Below, piece after piece: positions 1 to 11,750 of a stretch of 64,000 nt of DNA. Every line of letters begins with the position of its first letter. Within the stretch, counting starts at the first letter, position 1. The DNA lies in the NCBI GenBank assembly GCA_020284085.1, contig JACEVL010000483.1, positions 186,001 to 250,000 of the forward strand, given 5' to 3'. The position numbers and the translations under genes are program-made. Below the pieces are notes generated by a model. The model searched no databases. It saw only the letters and a list, made by a program, of their open reading frames with translations, and had not been told where the DNA came from. The DNA is from Aporrectodea caliginosa (lineage: Eukaryota > Annelida > Clitellata > Crassiclitellata > Lumbricidae).

Positions 1-89
1 GCCTTGTACTATCTTCCGTCTAGCGTGACTTTCCAGTATGCTGGGAATCCGCAAATTACAGACATTCAACCGAGGGAAATTCCCATTTG
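1..89 (+). CDS. Plexin-like exon a (IPT start)
   Basis: Reads ALYYLPSSVTFQYAGNPQ then ITDIQPREIPI in frame 1. FQYAGNPQITDIQP is the typical beginning of a plexin IPT domain. The donor is TTTG|GTTAGC after base 89, leaving two bases (TG) that join to C of the next exon to give Cys-Gly-Gly. The 5' end lies outside the window. Confidence 0.65.
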
Positions 90-292
90 GTTAGCAGTTC
101 CATTCGATCAACGAGACTTAGTATATGTCGATGTCGATAACAATGATGATTAAGCGAGGAAAGATTAAGAGTACGATGAAGACTAAGATGATAGCGATGA
201 TGATGATAACTACGATGATCATAATCCAGACTATGTTGATGATGATAATGATGATGGTGATGTCTATGATGATGATGATCATGATGATGATG

Positions 293-324
<32 letters not shown>

Positions 325-3300
325 CATGATGATCATGATGATCATCATGACGACGATGAAGCTTATGATGATGATAATGACGATGGTGTCTCTAACAATG
401 ATGATGATGATGATGAAGATGATGACTGTGATAATCATGGTGATGATGCTGACTATTAAAATGATAATGGCGATGCTGACAACGACAATGACGACGACGA
501 CAACAATCACTGACCAGACAAGAATAATTAATTACGTGCGTAAAGACTGATATTTCTATATAATCGTAAGTTTAAAAATGATTGTTTCGCTAAGTTTCCT
601 TCTTATCAGACTCGGAACTAATTTTTGACGTGTTTATTTAAGATAGTTTGACTCATGCATTACACACCAAGAAGTCCCCACATGTAATACCAGGAGGATC
701 TCATTCCTAGGCTTGGAATGGACGACTCACGAGGTGTTCTGGACATGCAGCCAGCGCATCATAGGAATTGTTTATTCTAGCGCTTACGCCTCTCCATGAT
801 TATAAATCTGTTCAGTTACAGAATCTTATGTTAGATACACAACTTTCCCAAGACCGTTACCAGAAGTCTCAAGCTCACAAATCTTTGGGTTATACCCAGA
901 TCAAGCATGCTATCAAACAGACTACAATGAAACTGCAGATAAGTAATTCAAGAAAAAGGAATTTAACTAAGTTTGGTTGGTTAAAAACTATGTATAGGGC
1001 TTTTGCTAAAAACCGAAAGCGAAATCATTTTTAAACAGGTGCTATATAAATGTTTCGAACCTGGTCAGGTTGTAATAGCCTAGTATGCGTATAATTATAA
1101 TTGCTTACAGCATCCCTATATTCCTATTCTCTTATCCCTATCCTCTGAGACCCTGTCGAGAACCTTCCTTCGCTTTCATCTTGCGGTGCATGTCCAAGTA
1201 CAAGAAAAAGGGTGATTATCAGAAAATACGGAAGACCAAATATGACAAGAAAAGGAAGAAGAAATATAGAAGACGTAGCTATAGGCTAGCGATAATCCAA
1301 GGACAAGGACCATGCATAGGCGACCTAATTGACGGCATGCATGTGAATTAGACATTTTGATGTGATATTACATTACTCCTAGACTGCTATAAATAATCAT
1401 AGAATTCGCATTTGAATTGGGTGCGTGCGTTGAGAAGACACAACGAAACGATGCAACGTGATTGCAATAATTTTACTTGTTCTGAGCAACAACGTCTTCT
1501 GGCAACCTAATTTTTTAAACCGTGCTCTGTTTTCAGCGGCGGAGTGAGACTGACAGTAAAAGGTGACAATCTTGATATCGTCTCAAACGCCATTATGCTT
1601 TTAACTCTTGAAACGAAATATCCAAATGGTGCAATTACTAGAAATTCAACCAGACAGGTTGGTCTATATTACTGTCATAATTTTATCAAATATATTTCCT
1701 TTTCGGAATAAAACGCTGCTAGTTTGTGTTTGCTCTTATCTTGAGTTCTAATTCTGAATTGCGAAGTCGGAAAATTAAACCGGATCCATGCACCGGAATG
1801 GCCATCATTAAACAAATAGGCCATGCACTTAATATGATTTCTTTGTATAGTATTCATAGATAAACTTGATGCAATTATACATTTGTCTAGTGACTTTAAT
1901 GACATGTGCTTATGACTTCTAATTAACGGTTTGTGTTTTTTCATTTTTACTTTTGATTGTATTCGCTATCTGTTGTAATTTTTGCCTCTTCGGCGTAATA
2001 CAGGTATCAATAAGTCATCTTAATATCTTGCCTCTTTTCTTGTTTTTGATGTTTAGTCCTGCAGCAGCCAAGAGACGAACTCCACCCAGATGATCTGCCA
2101 GCTGCCTGTTTTCGACTTGCCTGAGGAGATCTCACGTGCTCTTTTTGCGGCATCCATCAACTCTTCCACGAGTGGAAGCCGAAAGAAACGGCATGCTCCT
2201 GAACTACCCAGTTCCGACCATCCTTCCAATCTCCATTCCACGCCGACCCATTCCATATACGGTCAAAATCGCGTCACATTAGATGACCTTCTTTCCCCTT
2301 CGACGGACTCGAGAGGATATGAAAGACATTCGCACAGGTCGAGGCGAAATGCGACGGCCTCGTACGCCGCCGGTAACAGCTCCGTCAAACTCTACGTCGG
2401 CTTCCTGCTGGACAATTATCCCAAGTACGAAAATATTAGTAAAGTTCTCCCGAATGTGACGATCAAAATGACGCTCCAGTTACCGCGGATAAATCTGAAT
2501 GGATATCGCGATTACAGCGAGGAACCACTCCCAATTGAGGTGAGCACACTGATGGTTAAATCCCCAATGGTAAGTTAATGGATGTATTTAAGGGCTAATC
2601 ATTCAACTGAAACTGTTCTCCTGTCCCTGCTCTCTGACATCTACTCTGCTGTTGATAGATCTGAACTTACACTGCTGGCTCTCTTTGATGTCTCTGCTGC
2701 CTTTGACATGGTTGACCATGACATTCTGCTGCAACGCCTCGATACCTCTTTTGGCATCAGAGGCCTTCCTCTTCTCTGGCTCCGTTCTTACCTTACTGGT
2801 CGTACTCAAAAGGTTATTTGTGGTGACTCTAGAACTCCTTGGGTCTTGATTAAATATGGTGTTCCTCAGGGCTCTGTCCTGGGTCCTCTCCTCTACCTCT
2901 TATATACGGCCGACATTCCAGCCATATTCTCTAAACACTCGTTAACTGGTCACCTCTATGCTGACGATGTACAGGCGCTTATTCATGGTCCACCCTCGGC
3001 ACAGCTTTCTCTTACTGGCTGCATTGATGCTCTCTCTCGAGACTTGCACCTCTGGATGTCCTCGAATCGGCTCGCACTTAATCCAAATAAGATGCAGCTC
3101 ATCTGGTTCGGCACTCGCCAACAGCTTCTTAAGCTAGATCTCCCTCTTCTTGCAGAGAGATTCCCGTCCTTCACTTTTAACTCCAGTGTACGAGATCTTG
3201 GCGTAGTCCTGGACAGCACCCTTACCTTTTCTGAACATATTGCTAATCTTACACGTTCTTCTTACTTCCACCTGAGGCGACTTAGAGCAATTCGACGCTC

Positions 3301-6300
3301 TGTCTCCTCCTCTGTCTTTACCAGAGGCGGATTAAGGCATGTTCAACATGTTCGGCCGAACAGGGGCCCCCACACTTGAGGGGCTCCCACACATGCAAAA
3401 GAAATGTTTTCAATATTTTATAATTATTCTTATATGTTTAGTCTAATAGTTAAAAATTAGCAAAAAACAGAATAAATTATTCGAAACTGCTCAGTTTAAT
3501 ATAGGCAGATTCATCATTCATCTCAAGATCAGCCAGAAATAGGCCTACTAGTAAAACCTGAAAGCGAATTGATTCAGTTTGCTGACCTAACAGAGTAATT
3601 TGCTCTTGAACAGATATAATTATGAAACATCGCCAGAACTGTTCCTTTACCGGTTAATCACAAAAAGATACTCTAAGGACACCTTTCCAAATGTTGAGAT
3701 AGCACTGCAAATATATCTTGTTCTGATAGTGGCAAATTGCAGGAGTGAACGTTTGTTTTCAAAACTCAAATTGATTAAAAACAGACTGAGAGCGTCAATG
3801 TCGGAAGACAGACTCGTTAGTTTGACATTGTTGAGCCTCGAAATTGTGACATACTATTATACAGTACAATACTTTAAAAATTCAGAAGTGCACATTGAAG
3901 CCGGGCAACCATTAAGAGCCGTAGGTAGACTGGAAGAGGCTAGTTTTCAGTTTAGGGCGAACATGAGGAGGTACAGAGTACCAGATGGAGGGACCGACAA
4001 CTGTGACAAGACAGAACGTGTACCAGGAACAACATAGGCCTGCTTTCTAGCAGATGCTAATCGAAGAGAGGAGCGGCCTTTAACAGAATTGCAGGGTGTG
4101 ACCATGGAGGATGAGTAGGAACGTAGATATCTGCGCGTTCTCTGTACATGAGGAGTGCCAGCTTGAAGCGGACACCTTCACAGACAGGAAGCCAGTGTAG
4201 AGAACGAAGAACAGGTGTGATATGGTCTCGGTAAGGGAGTCCAATATACAGTCTTGCAGCCTGATGCAGTATTCTAGTTAGAGGAAGCAGTGTGCATTCA
4301 GGGAGATCATATATAGAGAACCGAGTTGCAGTAGTCAAGTTGCGTCAGAATAAGGCAGTGTATCAGTGTTTTCAGTTATGCTGAGTCAAGAATAGAGCGA
4401 AACTGTCGGATTCTCTTGAACGTGAGCTACATTTTGACGACATAGACTGATTGACGAATTTGCAAGCCAAAAGGCTGGAAAAGTATGTGTGTAAATTCCA
4501 TTAGAAATTGGACGATATTGATTGTCATTGTCAATTCATAATTTGTTGTTGCTCTTAACACTCTAACTGTTAGTTTTGCTACAAAATGTAAACTGCAAAC
4601 ACTGTGACCAATCAGTGAAGACTATATTGTTAGCCTAAGCCTATTAGGCCTATTTTTATTTTCTGTATTGTGTAAGCCAGCAATAATTATTGTAATAGGC
4701 CTATTCTTATACCATGAGTCGCTTTAATATTGTTAAACCGTAAAAGATGTAGGCTATGCTTTAAACTGTTAAAGTCTTTAACACTAGACTGGATAATCAT
4801 AACCCTACTGATATTGTACAAAAAGAAAGAAGGCAATGAATTAATGATAGCAAAATATTGATTCGTTGAATATAACGTTTTTTATGTGTACTTTTGTTGT
4901 GATTCTATGGGACTGGGCCCCCACAATTTTACTGAACAGGGCCACCACATTTGTTAATCCGGCCCTGGTCTTTACCTCTATTGTCCATGCCTTCGTCTGC
5001 TCTCGGATTGATTACTGTAATTCTCTCTTGGTTGGTCTCCCAAAGGTTCGTCTCTCTCCTCTTCAGTCTGTTCTAAATTCTGCGGCCAGACTAATAGCTC
5101 GACTTCCTCGCTCATCCCACATATCTGCTTTCATGTTTGACCACCTTCATTGGCTCCCTCTTATTGCTCGTGCTCAGCCCAAGATACTTTCTTTAATCTA
5201 CCGGTCGTGTACTGGCCAAGCTCCCAAGTATCTGTGTGACCTTATCCGGCTGCCGGCCTCGGCTACTTCTCTTCGCCCGCTACGCTCATTAAACCGGCAT
5301 GATCTATTTGTCCTGCGAGCGAGAAGTTCTATGGCTAAAATGCGAGCCTTTGCCTTCATTGGCCCTGCACTATGGAACCAGCTTCCTCCTTTCACTCGTT
5401 CTTGTTTATTAACTGGTGGGCCAAGTGCCTCTTTTCGTTGTCTCAAGACTTCTTTCTTTTCTCTGGGTATTTCGCACTGGGAGCGCCTCTGATTGGTGTG
5501 CACTGTGAGAGGCGCTATACAAATTGATAGATACAATACAATACAATACAATAAGTTCTTAGTTAAATGTCGAAACAGACTTTTTCAGAAATTTCACCTT
5601 CCCGACCAGCGCTTGTGTCAGCCCTTGCCACCTCTTCATGAGGATTTTATATATTCATTTCACAAGAGAGGAAACCATTTCGAGTTACCTATTGTTAAAT
5701 CAAGCTGTTTAAAATATTTGGTGACGGGTTGTATCTTTAGTTATATTTTAATAATAGTTGTGCATGGTTGTCCATTTATTTGCTCGTGTTATAAAAATTT
5801 CAAATATATGCGCAATTATTAAATACAATGTAATACTATGCACGTAACCTATTGTTTTCCAGATACAGTCATAGGCTACTTATGTACTTAGAGTGAGCGT
5901 GAGTTGGCATGCTGAGCACGAGCGACCGGTCATTGCATGTGTGTAGAGTGCCGACCTCGGTTAGCATAATGTAGACTATTAATCATAGTCTTTATTAATT
6001 GAAACCGACGAACCCAGTATGATTACAATTCAGTATGAACGGGTGATCACAAGTTATTACAGGAATCGAATTTAACTGTATATGGCAGCCATGATACAAG
6101 GCGCCCATAAACTAAACTACATGTAGATGGTTGGTCTATTTATGGGTAAGCTTATACAATGTAGGCCACTGCATTATGGTGCATGCCATTTGGATCACTT
6201 CTAGAGTTAAACAATATTATCAAATGCCAGGTTTCTAAATAATTTGAATGCTACTTTAAATTACTTGAGAAACACGTCAAACATGTCATATTAACTCGCC

Positions 6301-9121
6301 TTGCTCTTAAAGACACGTACCCTGCCAGCATGCCTAATTAAAGACTATAATATTCGCACCTGGGCCCCGGAAAGAGTCCATAAGAGTCACAGCTTTTGCC
6401 CATGGAAACGTTGTCCCAACATAGAAGAAAGCGATACAAACCGCTTGAGCACAAACTGTAATTAGAACTGTGGATCATTGATAACTTGAGTCGTTCGTTG
6501 TTGTTGTTCTAGGGACAGAATTTGACGTCCGGATGTACAAAGGACGACTACAGTGTCATTGTGGGCAATGGAACTTGCGTCGTCGTCACACTGACCGATA
6601 ATCAGCTTCTGTGTATTTTGCCAGTAGAAAAACCTTCATCTGTCGACAACACCTCTGCACTTACGTGCTCTGACGACTACTTGCCCGTAATAGTGAGTAA
6701 ATGGCTAATACTGCTATAACTCCTTGTACGGTACTGCTTATGGTTGCTTTTGCTTAGGTTCTTGCCGTGAATGTGATTGCAATAACTAAAAGTGAATGAA
6801 GAGATTTCGGACATGACTGTAGATCCTAAGATTCTCGTAAATTAACGTCATATGCATGGCGTATGAATCCCATATGACGTTATTCTTATATGGACTTCAA
6901 CGTCTTAAATGTATAGGAGTGGATAAGCTATGAACCTGGAAGGTTATCCAGAAGATACTACAGCCCAGACTGGACGCTAAGATAGATGACTATAAACGCC
7001 TGCAAAGCGAATGCGGGTCCTTCTTGAGGCACGCACTCTTTTATGGGATATCTGGAGAAACAACTGGATGCCCTGCAACAATAATTCACTGGGAGCGCCT
7101 CTGATTGGTGTGCGCTGTGAGAGGCGCATTATAAATGTTTAAATACAGTACAATACAATACAATGAGAAGAATCATGCGAAATCCATATTCTGAGCAAAG
7201 CATGAACGTTGAAATAAACTAGACGCACTCCGGTCTCGGAGATCATGAGTGAAGGAAGAATGCATCGAATGTTTTGGCATTCGCACGGTATACGATGGCA
7301 GGCAGGACCATGCTAGAACGCCTCGACGCTTGATCGACATCTCCGAGGAGTCTAAAGAGACAGTTGGACGACCAAGGCATATAATATGGAACCGGACGGT
7401 GGAGAAGAATTTTCACCCAATGAACTTTGGGTTACAAAAACCCCTGAGACGAGTCCAAAACTGGGACTTTGGCAGAAGTCGATTAAAACGTCAAAGGCAT
7501 AGAGAGGGCACGCGCTGATGATGATGATGATGACGACGATGATGACAGTGATGATAGTGATGAAGATGACGATAATGATGATGAAGATTATGATAATGAT
7601 AGTGATGACGATGATGATAACATACGCACGAAATGTTTTGAAATATCTTGAAGGTTTTCCTAAATTTATTTGTCGGGCGTAAATTATAAGGATTTTGACA
7701 AGTAACCTGAAGTTTATAGCCAAACCTTCTGACTGACGTATTACCGATCTATGTGAAAATTATGCGCAGAGCTATTGTCGACCTATTCCATGTGCAATGG
7801 CCTTCTGAGTAGATTTCTCGGATGTTGTGTTCTCCTAGTTTGGCAGATTTCTCCAGCACGGTCACTCACGATACTCAGAACGAGCATTTGTTTAACTTAT
7901 TGCGTCGTATAATAAGTTGTCAGAGTAAAATCTTTATTGGTTTTGTTTTATTTCGACAAGGTTAAAGTTTCCAACTCGTCTTACCGTTCCTGGTGCATCC
8001 GCTACGCTCCTCCGCTTCCGCCGTGGCTCATCTGGACCTGCATTGGTGCTGGAATCCTCCTCCTGTTCATCGCCTTAGGAGTGACGATCGCCGTTGCTGT
8101 TCGTCTTCAGAGGAGTCGGAAACGCAGGCCCCGTGGCCCAGTGATCGACGATAGCGACCACAGAGGGCAGGGTAGCGTTGAAAGAATAAAGAACAGACAG
8201 AAATGGAAGAGGAAGGAACGGGGAAGAGACTTAACGGCTACACCTGAGGGTGGAGTGGACTGGAACCTAGCAACCTTCGGTGGACCGTTAAGTGGTCAAA
8301 GCAGTTACGCTTCAAGAATTGATGGAGATAGCGATAAGTATTCAACATCCACCGGTCGACACATAATCAATCACCTAAATAACATTGGCTTACAAAGCTA
8401 TGCGTACGATCGTCGTATTGGCAGTGTCAATTCAAGGCCTTCAGCCGCAACTGATCGTTACAATACCAGCCTGAAAACGATGGCAGAGAACGGCGGATGG
8501 AATCAGGATCAACGTGTCTCCGAGGCTGTGATGGTTGGCGAGGCTTCCTTCAGCAACACGCCGCGTTTCGCGGAGAGATACCTCGCTCGACCGGGAAAAA
8601 GAACAAGCTACATAAGACCCGTGCTGACGGAAGAGCCGGAGGAGAATGGGGAGGCAGAAGGGGAGCAAAGCGAAGGACGGGACAGTACGGATAGGTCACA
8701 AAACTGGTACTTTGCGAGTCCATTTGGACGTCTCGGAAGTCCGTTCGCGAGAGAAGACCATGGACGTTCCACTGAACTGACGAGAAGAGTGACCAGAGAT
8801 GATCAGGTGGGAACTGGTCAGGGCGACCGTCCAGGGAGAAGTACGGCGTACCAGCGATTTGAAAACGCCGGAGAAAGTAATAGGTCAACCACGCCTGAAC
8901 CAACTTACGATGCCCGTAATGTAGACATTGAACGGCGCTATGCTCGACCCCTTCGTCGAAATGAGGCTTCCGGGGACTACTGTAACAGTCGAACCATAGA
9001 CGGTGGACTGGATTCAGAGGGAAAGCAGGGAGCACCAAGAGGATTCAACTTCGCATTGTTGGGTGGACTGAACAGATCAAAGCGACTGAGTTACCGCAGA
9101 CCCTTTGCAGAAGATGCTTAA
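1..9121 (+). CDS. Plexin-like transmembrane receptor, 3' part of gene (5 exons)
   Basis: Cell-surface receptor of the plexin type, inferred from IPT/TIG ectodomain repeats. Exons I infer are 1-89, 1537-1657, 2057-2539, 6513-6692 and 7961-9121; all junctions have GT/AG and keep one frame. The ectodomain reads FQYAGNPQITDIQP, then CGGVRLTVKGDNLDIVSN (an IPT start), a Cys-containing stretch with VGFLLDNYP, then GQNLTSGC, DDYSVIVGNGTCVV and LTDNQLLC, the usual order of plexin IPT repeats. A transmembrane helix (PPWLIWTCIGAGILLLFIAL) follows, then about 335 residues of charged, low-complexity tail ending at TAA. Known plexins end in a split RasGAP domain of more than 500 residues; it is absent here, so classical R-Ras/Rap GAP signalling is not predicted. 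The 5' part (Sema, PSI) lies left of the window. Family call is firm for the ectodomain; the tail is unrecognised. Confidence 0.75.
130..515 (+). repeat. (GAT)n/(ATC)n microsatellite in plexin-like intron
   Basis: Imperfect GAT/GAC/CAT trinucleotide array just downstream of plexin-like exon a. The long Met/Ile-rich reading frames it creates on both strands are low-complexity artefacts. Confidence 0.9.
516..1536. other. Intron sequence, nothing recognised
   Basis: Between plexin-like exons a and b. Two short open stretches (768-1034 and 1085-1351, the latter Lys/Arg-rich) show no family similarity I can identify, and I treat them as chance. Confidence 0.6.
1537..1657 (+). CDS. Plexin-like exon b (IPT core)
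   Basis: Acceptor TTTTCAG at 1531-1536, donor CAG|GTTGGT after 1657. The first base completes a codon and the rest is 40 codons, GGVRLTVKGDNLDIVSNAIM and on to NSTRQ, matching the Gly-Gly and 'v.G.NLd.v' pattern of plexin IPT repeats. Too short and internal to be seen as an ordinary ORF. Confidence 0.7.
2057..2539 (+). CDS. Plexin-like exon c with basic putative cleavage sites
   Basis: Acceptor GTTTAG at 2051-2056, donor GAG|GTGAGC after 2539; 161 codons, phase 0 both ends. It opens with SCSSQETNSTQMICQLP, a Cys pair typical of the second half of an IPT repeat, and closes with KLYVGFLLDNYPKYENI and a beta-rich stretch. Between them is a Ser/Arg-rich insert of about 80 residues containing RKKR and RSRR, which look like furin-type sites; plexins are known to be processed by proprotein convertases, but cleavage here is inference. 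Confidence 0.65.
3600..4037 (+). pseudogene. hAT transposase C-terminal fragment
   Basis: The open frame carries the hAT-family dimerisation motif (EIALQIYL, ERLFSKLKLIKNRLRASM, RLVSLTLLSLE) in the usual order, then runs into unrelated sequence at about residue 100. No catalytic DDE region remains upstream. Similar to the ZMYM/hAT-5 type of C-terminus by eye. Confidence 0.7.
4055..4440 (-). mobile_element. LINE fragment (- strand) nested in the hAT element
   Basis: Minus-strand reading ILHQAARLYIGLPYRDHITP then VLRSLHWLPVCEGVRFKLAL and LMYRERADIYVP matches the LINE RT C-terminal pattern 'aARli.glp..dHItPvLrsLHWLPV..Ri.fKla'. It is a different LINE lineage from the host LINE around it. Outer borders are approximate. 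Confidence 0.6.
5561..6512. other. Plexin-like intron with one copy of an interspersed repeat
   Basis: No gene. 6001-6110 matches copies at 49.1 kb and 52.45 kb and, in reverse, at about 34.73-34.84 kb (shared core TATGATTACAATTCAGTATG ... GTCGAATTTAACTGTAT ... GGCAGCCATG). Confidence 0.6.
6513..6692 (+). CDS. Plexin-like exon d (last IPT repeat)
   Basis: Acceptor TTCTAG ending at 6512, donor ATA|GTGAGT after 6692; exactly 60 codons in phase 0. Reads GQNLTSGCTKDDYSVIVGN, GTCVVVTLTDNQLLC, PVEKP: the 'GxNL..DY.V.iG...C.v..Lt..qLlC' signature of the membrane-proximal plexin IPT repeat. Confidence 0.7.
6905..7620 (+). mobile_element. LINE relics: RTE-like 3' end and a second LINE 3' end
   Basis: 7360-7515 reads GRPRHIIWNRTVEKNFHPM, like the GRPR.TW.RTVEKE C-terminal region of RTE/CR1-type RTs, and runs into a (GAT)n array (7515-7620) that could be its 3' tail. 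7085-7165 (GGGAGCGCCTCTGATTGGTG ... GAGGCGCATTATAAATG and ATACAATACA tail) is a solo 3' end of the LINE family at 5470-5560. Both are short decayed relics inside the plexin-like intron 4. Confidence 0.5.
7961..9121 (+). CDS. Plexin-like exon e: transmembrane helix and cytoplasmic tail
   Basis: Acceptor CGACAAG at 7954-7960, phase 0; 386 codons to TAA at 9119-9121. Residues 1-20 are the juxtamembrane end of the ectodomain, followed by a hydrophobic segment of about 23 residues and a stop-transfer cluster RLQRSRKRRPRG. The tail is rich in Arg, Ser, Gly, Asp and Glu, with no recognisable kinase, GAP, PDZ-ligand or SH2 signature. It is uninterrupted over 1.16 kb, which argues for a real exon. Confidence 0.7.
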   Translation, partial: VKVSNSSYRSWCIRYAPPLPPWLIWTCIGAGILLLFIALGVTIAVAVRLQRSRKRRPRGPVIDDSDHRGQGSVERIKNRQKWKRKERGRDLTATPEGGVDWNLATFGGPLSGQSSYASRIDGDSDKYSTSTGRHIINHLNNIGLQSYAYDRRIGSVNSRPSAATDRYNTSLKTMAENGGWNQDQRVSEAVMVGEASFSNTPRFAERYLARPGKRTSYIRPVLTEEPEENGEAEGEQSEGRDSTDRSQNWYFASPFGRLGSPFAREDHGRSTELTRRVTRDDQVGTGQGDRPGRSTAYQRFENAGESNRSTTPEPTYDARNVDIERRYARPLRRNEASGDYCNSRTIDGGLDSEGKQGAPRGFNFALLGGLNRSKRLSYRRPFAEDA

Positions 9122-10650
9122 TTAGCCAATCCACCAGCTACTCGGACCAAGAATGCCCGAAAAAACGACCACTTACCAACAGCATCAGACATGTAATCTG
9201 CTCACAGCTACTATCAACGTATTCACTTAAATGATTAGAAGAGTGTTCATGCGGTAGGGGATTTAGGGTAATTGTTACACTCTGGATCAGCACGGACGCG
9301 GGATCGCATCCCGTTACCCTGTTCGCGTATAAATAACACGTCTTTCGGATATCTTGTTTGTCCCAAGAAAAAACATAGCCATCCATTCCAGGGACACATA
9401 TGAAAAGAGGGAATCATTGGATCCTCCCCAAACTGAAATTTGAAATTGATCGTTTGATCGTATCTGTGAAACATCGTGAGGGAATGTCCTCCTCATTGGC
9501 GCTAGAACTACTGGCAACTCAGTTTCGTCTAAAGCAATTCCTTCAGCGGTCCACTAAGATACATGATGAGGTAATCCAGGTGCATTATGATACAGTTAGG
9601 AGAGACAAGAGGAAAGCCGGTGTACCGTGTAACTAACAAAAGACACGGTGGAACAGCAAAGATAATATACTGAGGAACTCCCAGGAGAGAGGGTGGGAGA
9701 GCTCACACCCACCGTGGGAGACCTCGGGAACACTGAGATGGACAAGAAACACGGTGGACAGCCAAGAGAGACGGATTGGTAAGGTAGTCTACACCATGGA
9801 ATGCCTCAGAATTATAATTTCTGATCGGAAGGAAAGGCCGAAATTGAATTGTCTGAATAACACGGGAGCCCGCATTCAATCCTCGTAACACAATTCAGAC
9901 TTTCATCACAGTCATGTATTGTGCCAAAGCATATTATGTACAGCAGCGTTTCCATCTACCCAATAATTGTCTCATAATAATAATTATTGTAGTGATAAGC
10001 TCCAGATTTTATGAATCGCTACTATAATGCTGATCGTATGGTTCCAACTTATTCACGAGAGCTGCGTCAAGTCAGAGGGGTTGTCCAAAGACTCCATATG
10101 AATAGCAAGGTCTTGAGGGACAGGAATAAGGGAATATGGTGGGACAGGAATAAGGTTACATGCATGAAATTCGGATGCCAGGAAACCAGAGACAAAAGGA
10201 GACAGAGAGCCTGTTACTGTAGGCTGTGTTTAGGTTAAGACATGGGAGACTGCGGATTGGATTGAGCAGGATAAGGTTTATTTTAAAAGTGGGACATTAG
10301 TTTGAAATGAAAACTTGAGGCTTAAAAAGGTGATCGTTGTTGAGCGATGTGAGGGATGGAGGAAGGGGTGGAACAGAATCTTCAGAATTGTCTTATTGCG
10401 TCACTAAATCTGTCAATAGGCTTACATGGATTTGCTTGATAACCAGACAATTCATGTCTATCATGTTCTGGTTAATTTAGCATCTGCCACCTGCACCACC
10501 CCACTTCATAAGTGAATTGTTCGTTTGGTTTGCTCGCATTTACACCAATCCACGTTCCTCTTTTGCGGCGATTGTAAGCTACAATATGAGCAGAGTAACA
10601 TTGTCTGCAGCGATTTGAAACTTGCAATTTTATTCAACGTTACACTGTAC
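9122..10650. other. 3' flank of plexin-like gene; no gene seen
   Basis: Probably contains the 3' UTR. I see no clear polyadenylation site that I would commit to, and the small open frames here lack any family signature. Confidence 0.5.
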
Positions 10651-10652
<2 letters not shown>

Positions 10653-10697
<45 letters not shown>

Positions 10698-11750
10698 GGT
10701 GGTTGCATCTCTTATGGAAAATTTTCAACTTCAGTTGTTTACTTTCGCCAACCCGGCATTCCGTGCCAATTGGTTTAGAAGTAATGTAGCCCAAAAATTA
10801 TCAGGATTGAACAATATCTAGGACTGCCACAACGTGTTTGAAATTTTGACTTTTACAGATAATTTTCGTCATTTCGAGTATAAGTATTTGATACGCATTT
10901 TTGGACCTATGTCTAGTTTTCAACAGAAAAGCTGGATGATTTTACTTAAGCACAACTTAAAAATAATTTCTACAATGTTTACGTTCTCGTTGATTGTTTA
11001 TTATTAATTTTTATTGGATTATAGTGGTATTTGATCCGTGAGTTCCTGAGACCGATAACCACAAATCTATTCGAACAAGCATACACAAAAGGGTGCAGTG
11101 GAAAATAAGCGAAAATTATAAATTCGAAAAGTAATAGCAACCAAACGTTGCCTAATGGCATGGATCAAACACTGTTCAAAATTTAAAAAAATATTAATGT
11201 CTTCCGCCCCCACCAGAGGGACAAAGTTACGAGACAAAGCGTTTTTCGAGAAAATTGTAGGTTTTCTTGTAAAATATTCTAATTTGAAAACTAATTAACT
11301 GCCATTCAATATACCGCTAGAAAGAGCTCTTAAAACTGAATAAAATTATGTGTTAATTTTCAGAATATGCCCATATTTGTAGAAGTTATTAACTTTTTAC
11401 CATTTCTTCAATAATAATAATAACTCTAATAAATAATTTTAATCACTAATCAGTGTAATCACTTGTAACCAGTCATGCAATAAATGTAATTGTGCTGTAA
11501 TCTGGACCTACTGCAGGCAGTTGAATTTATTCCTGGTTTAAGTGTTCACTTTCCATTTTTGATTACAACTAATATGCTTACTGTTCGAGTGCTCCTATAT
11601 TTGATAAAGGGTGAAACTTTGATGGTGTTGTGGCAGTCCTAAATATTAAAATTTTTTAATGCAACTTTTTGTGTGATGTTTCTGGATGGAATGGAACCAA
11701 ATGGAACATTGGCGAACATTAGTTTCACACTTTTATTTTTAAGAACCACC

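Larger units (their letters stand above)
3322..4967 (+). mobile_element. hAT DNA transposon, decayed, inserted in LINE
   Basis: Ends CAGAGGCGGATTAAG and (reverse complement) CAGGGCCGGATTAAC form the TIRs. The 8-bp target duplication GTCTTTAC is perfect (3314-3321 and 4968-4975). Internally, 3600-3840 encodes the hAT C-terminal dimerisation region: FPNVEIALQIYLVLIVANCR, SERLFSKLKLIKNRLR, MSEDRLVSLTLLSLE. The rest of the transposase is missing, so this copy is non-autonomous. Confidence 0.85.
2578..5560 (+). mobile_element. LINE (CR1/L2-like non-LTR retrotransposon), 5'-truncated, split by hAT
   Basis: Reverse transcriptase in two blocks, 2582-3321 and 4976-5490. Block 1 carries STETVLLSLLSDIY, motif A LFDVSAAFDMVDH, motif B GVPQGSVLGPLLYLLY and motif C HLYADD. 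Block 2 carries the thumb and C-terminus (SRIDYCNSLLVGLP, LHWLPL, FAFIGPALWNQLP), ending at TGA near 5492. The two blocks become continuous (VFT-SIVHAF) when the hAT insertion and one copy of its target duplication are removed. The 3' end is a GAGGCGCTATACAAATTGATAG block and (ATACA)n tail. Inserted just 3' of the plexin-like exon c donor, within the intron, same strand as the gene. Confidence 0.8.

Noticed and set aside
118..550. Open frames of 130-141 residues on both strands, rich in Met and Ile
   Set aside because: They are translations of a (GAT)n microsatellite; both strands are open only because of low complexity.
1675..1944. Minus-strand 89-residue frame
   Set aside because: Lies in the intron between two plexin-like exons, without signature or splice context.
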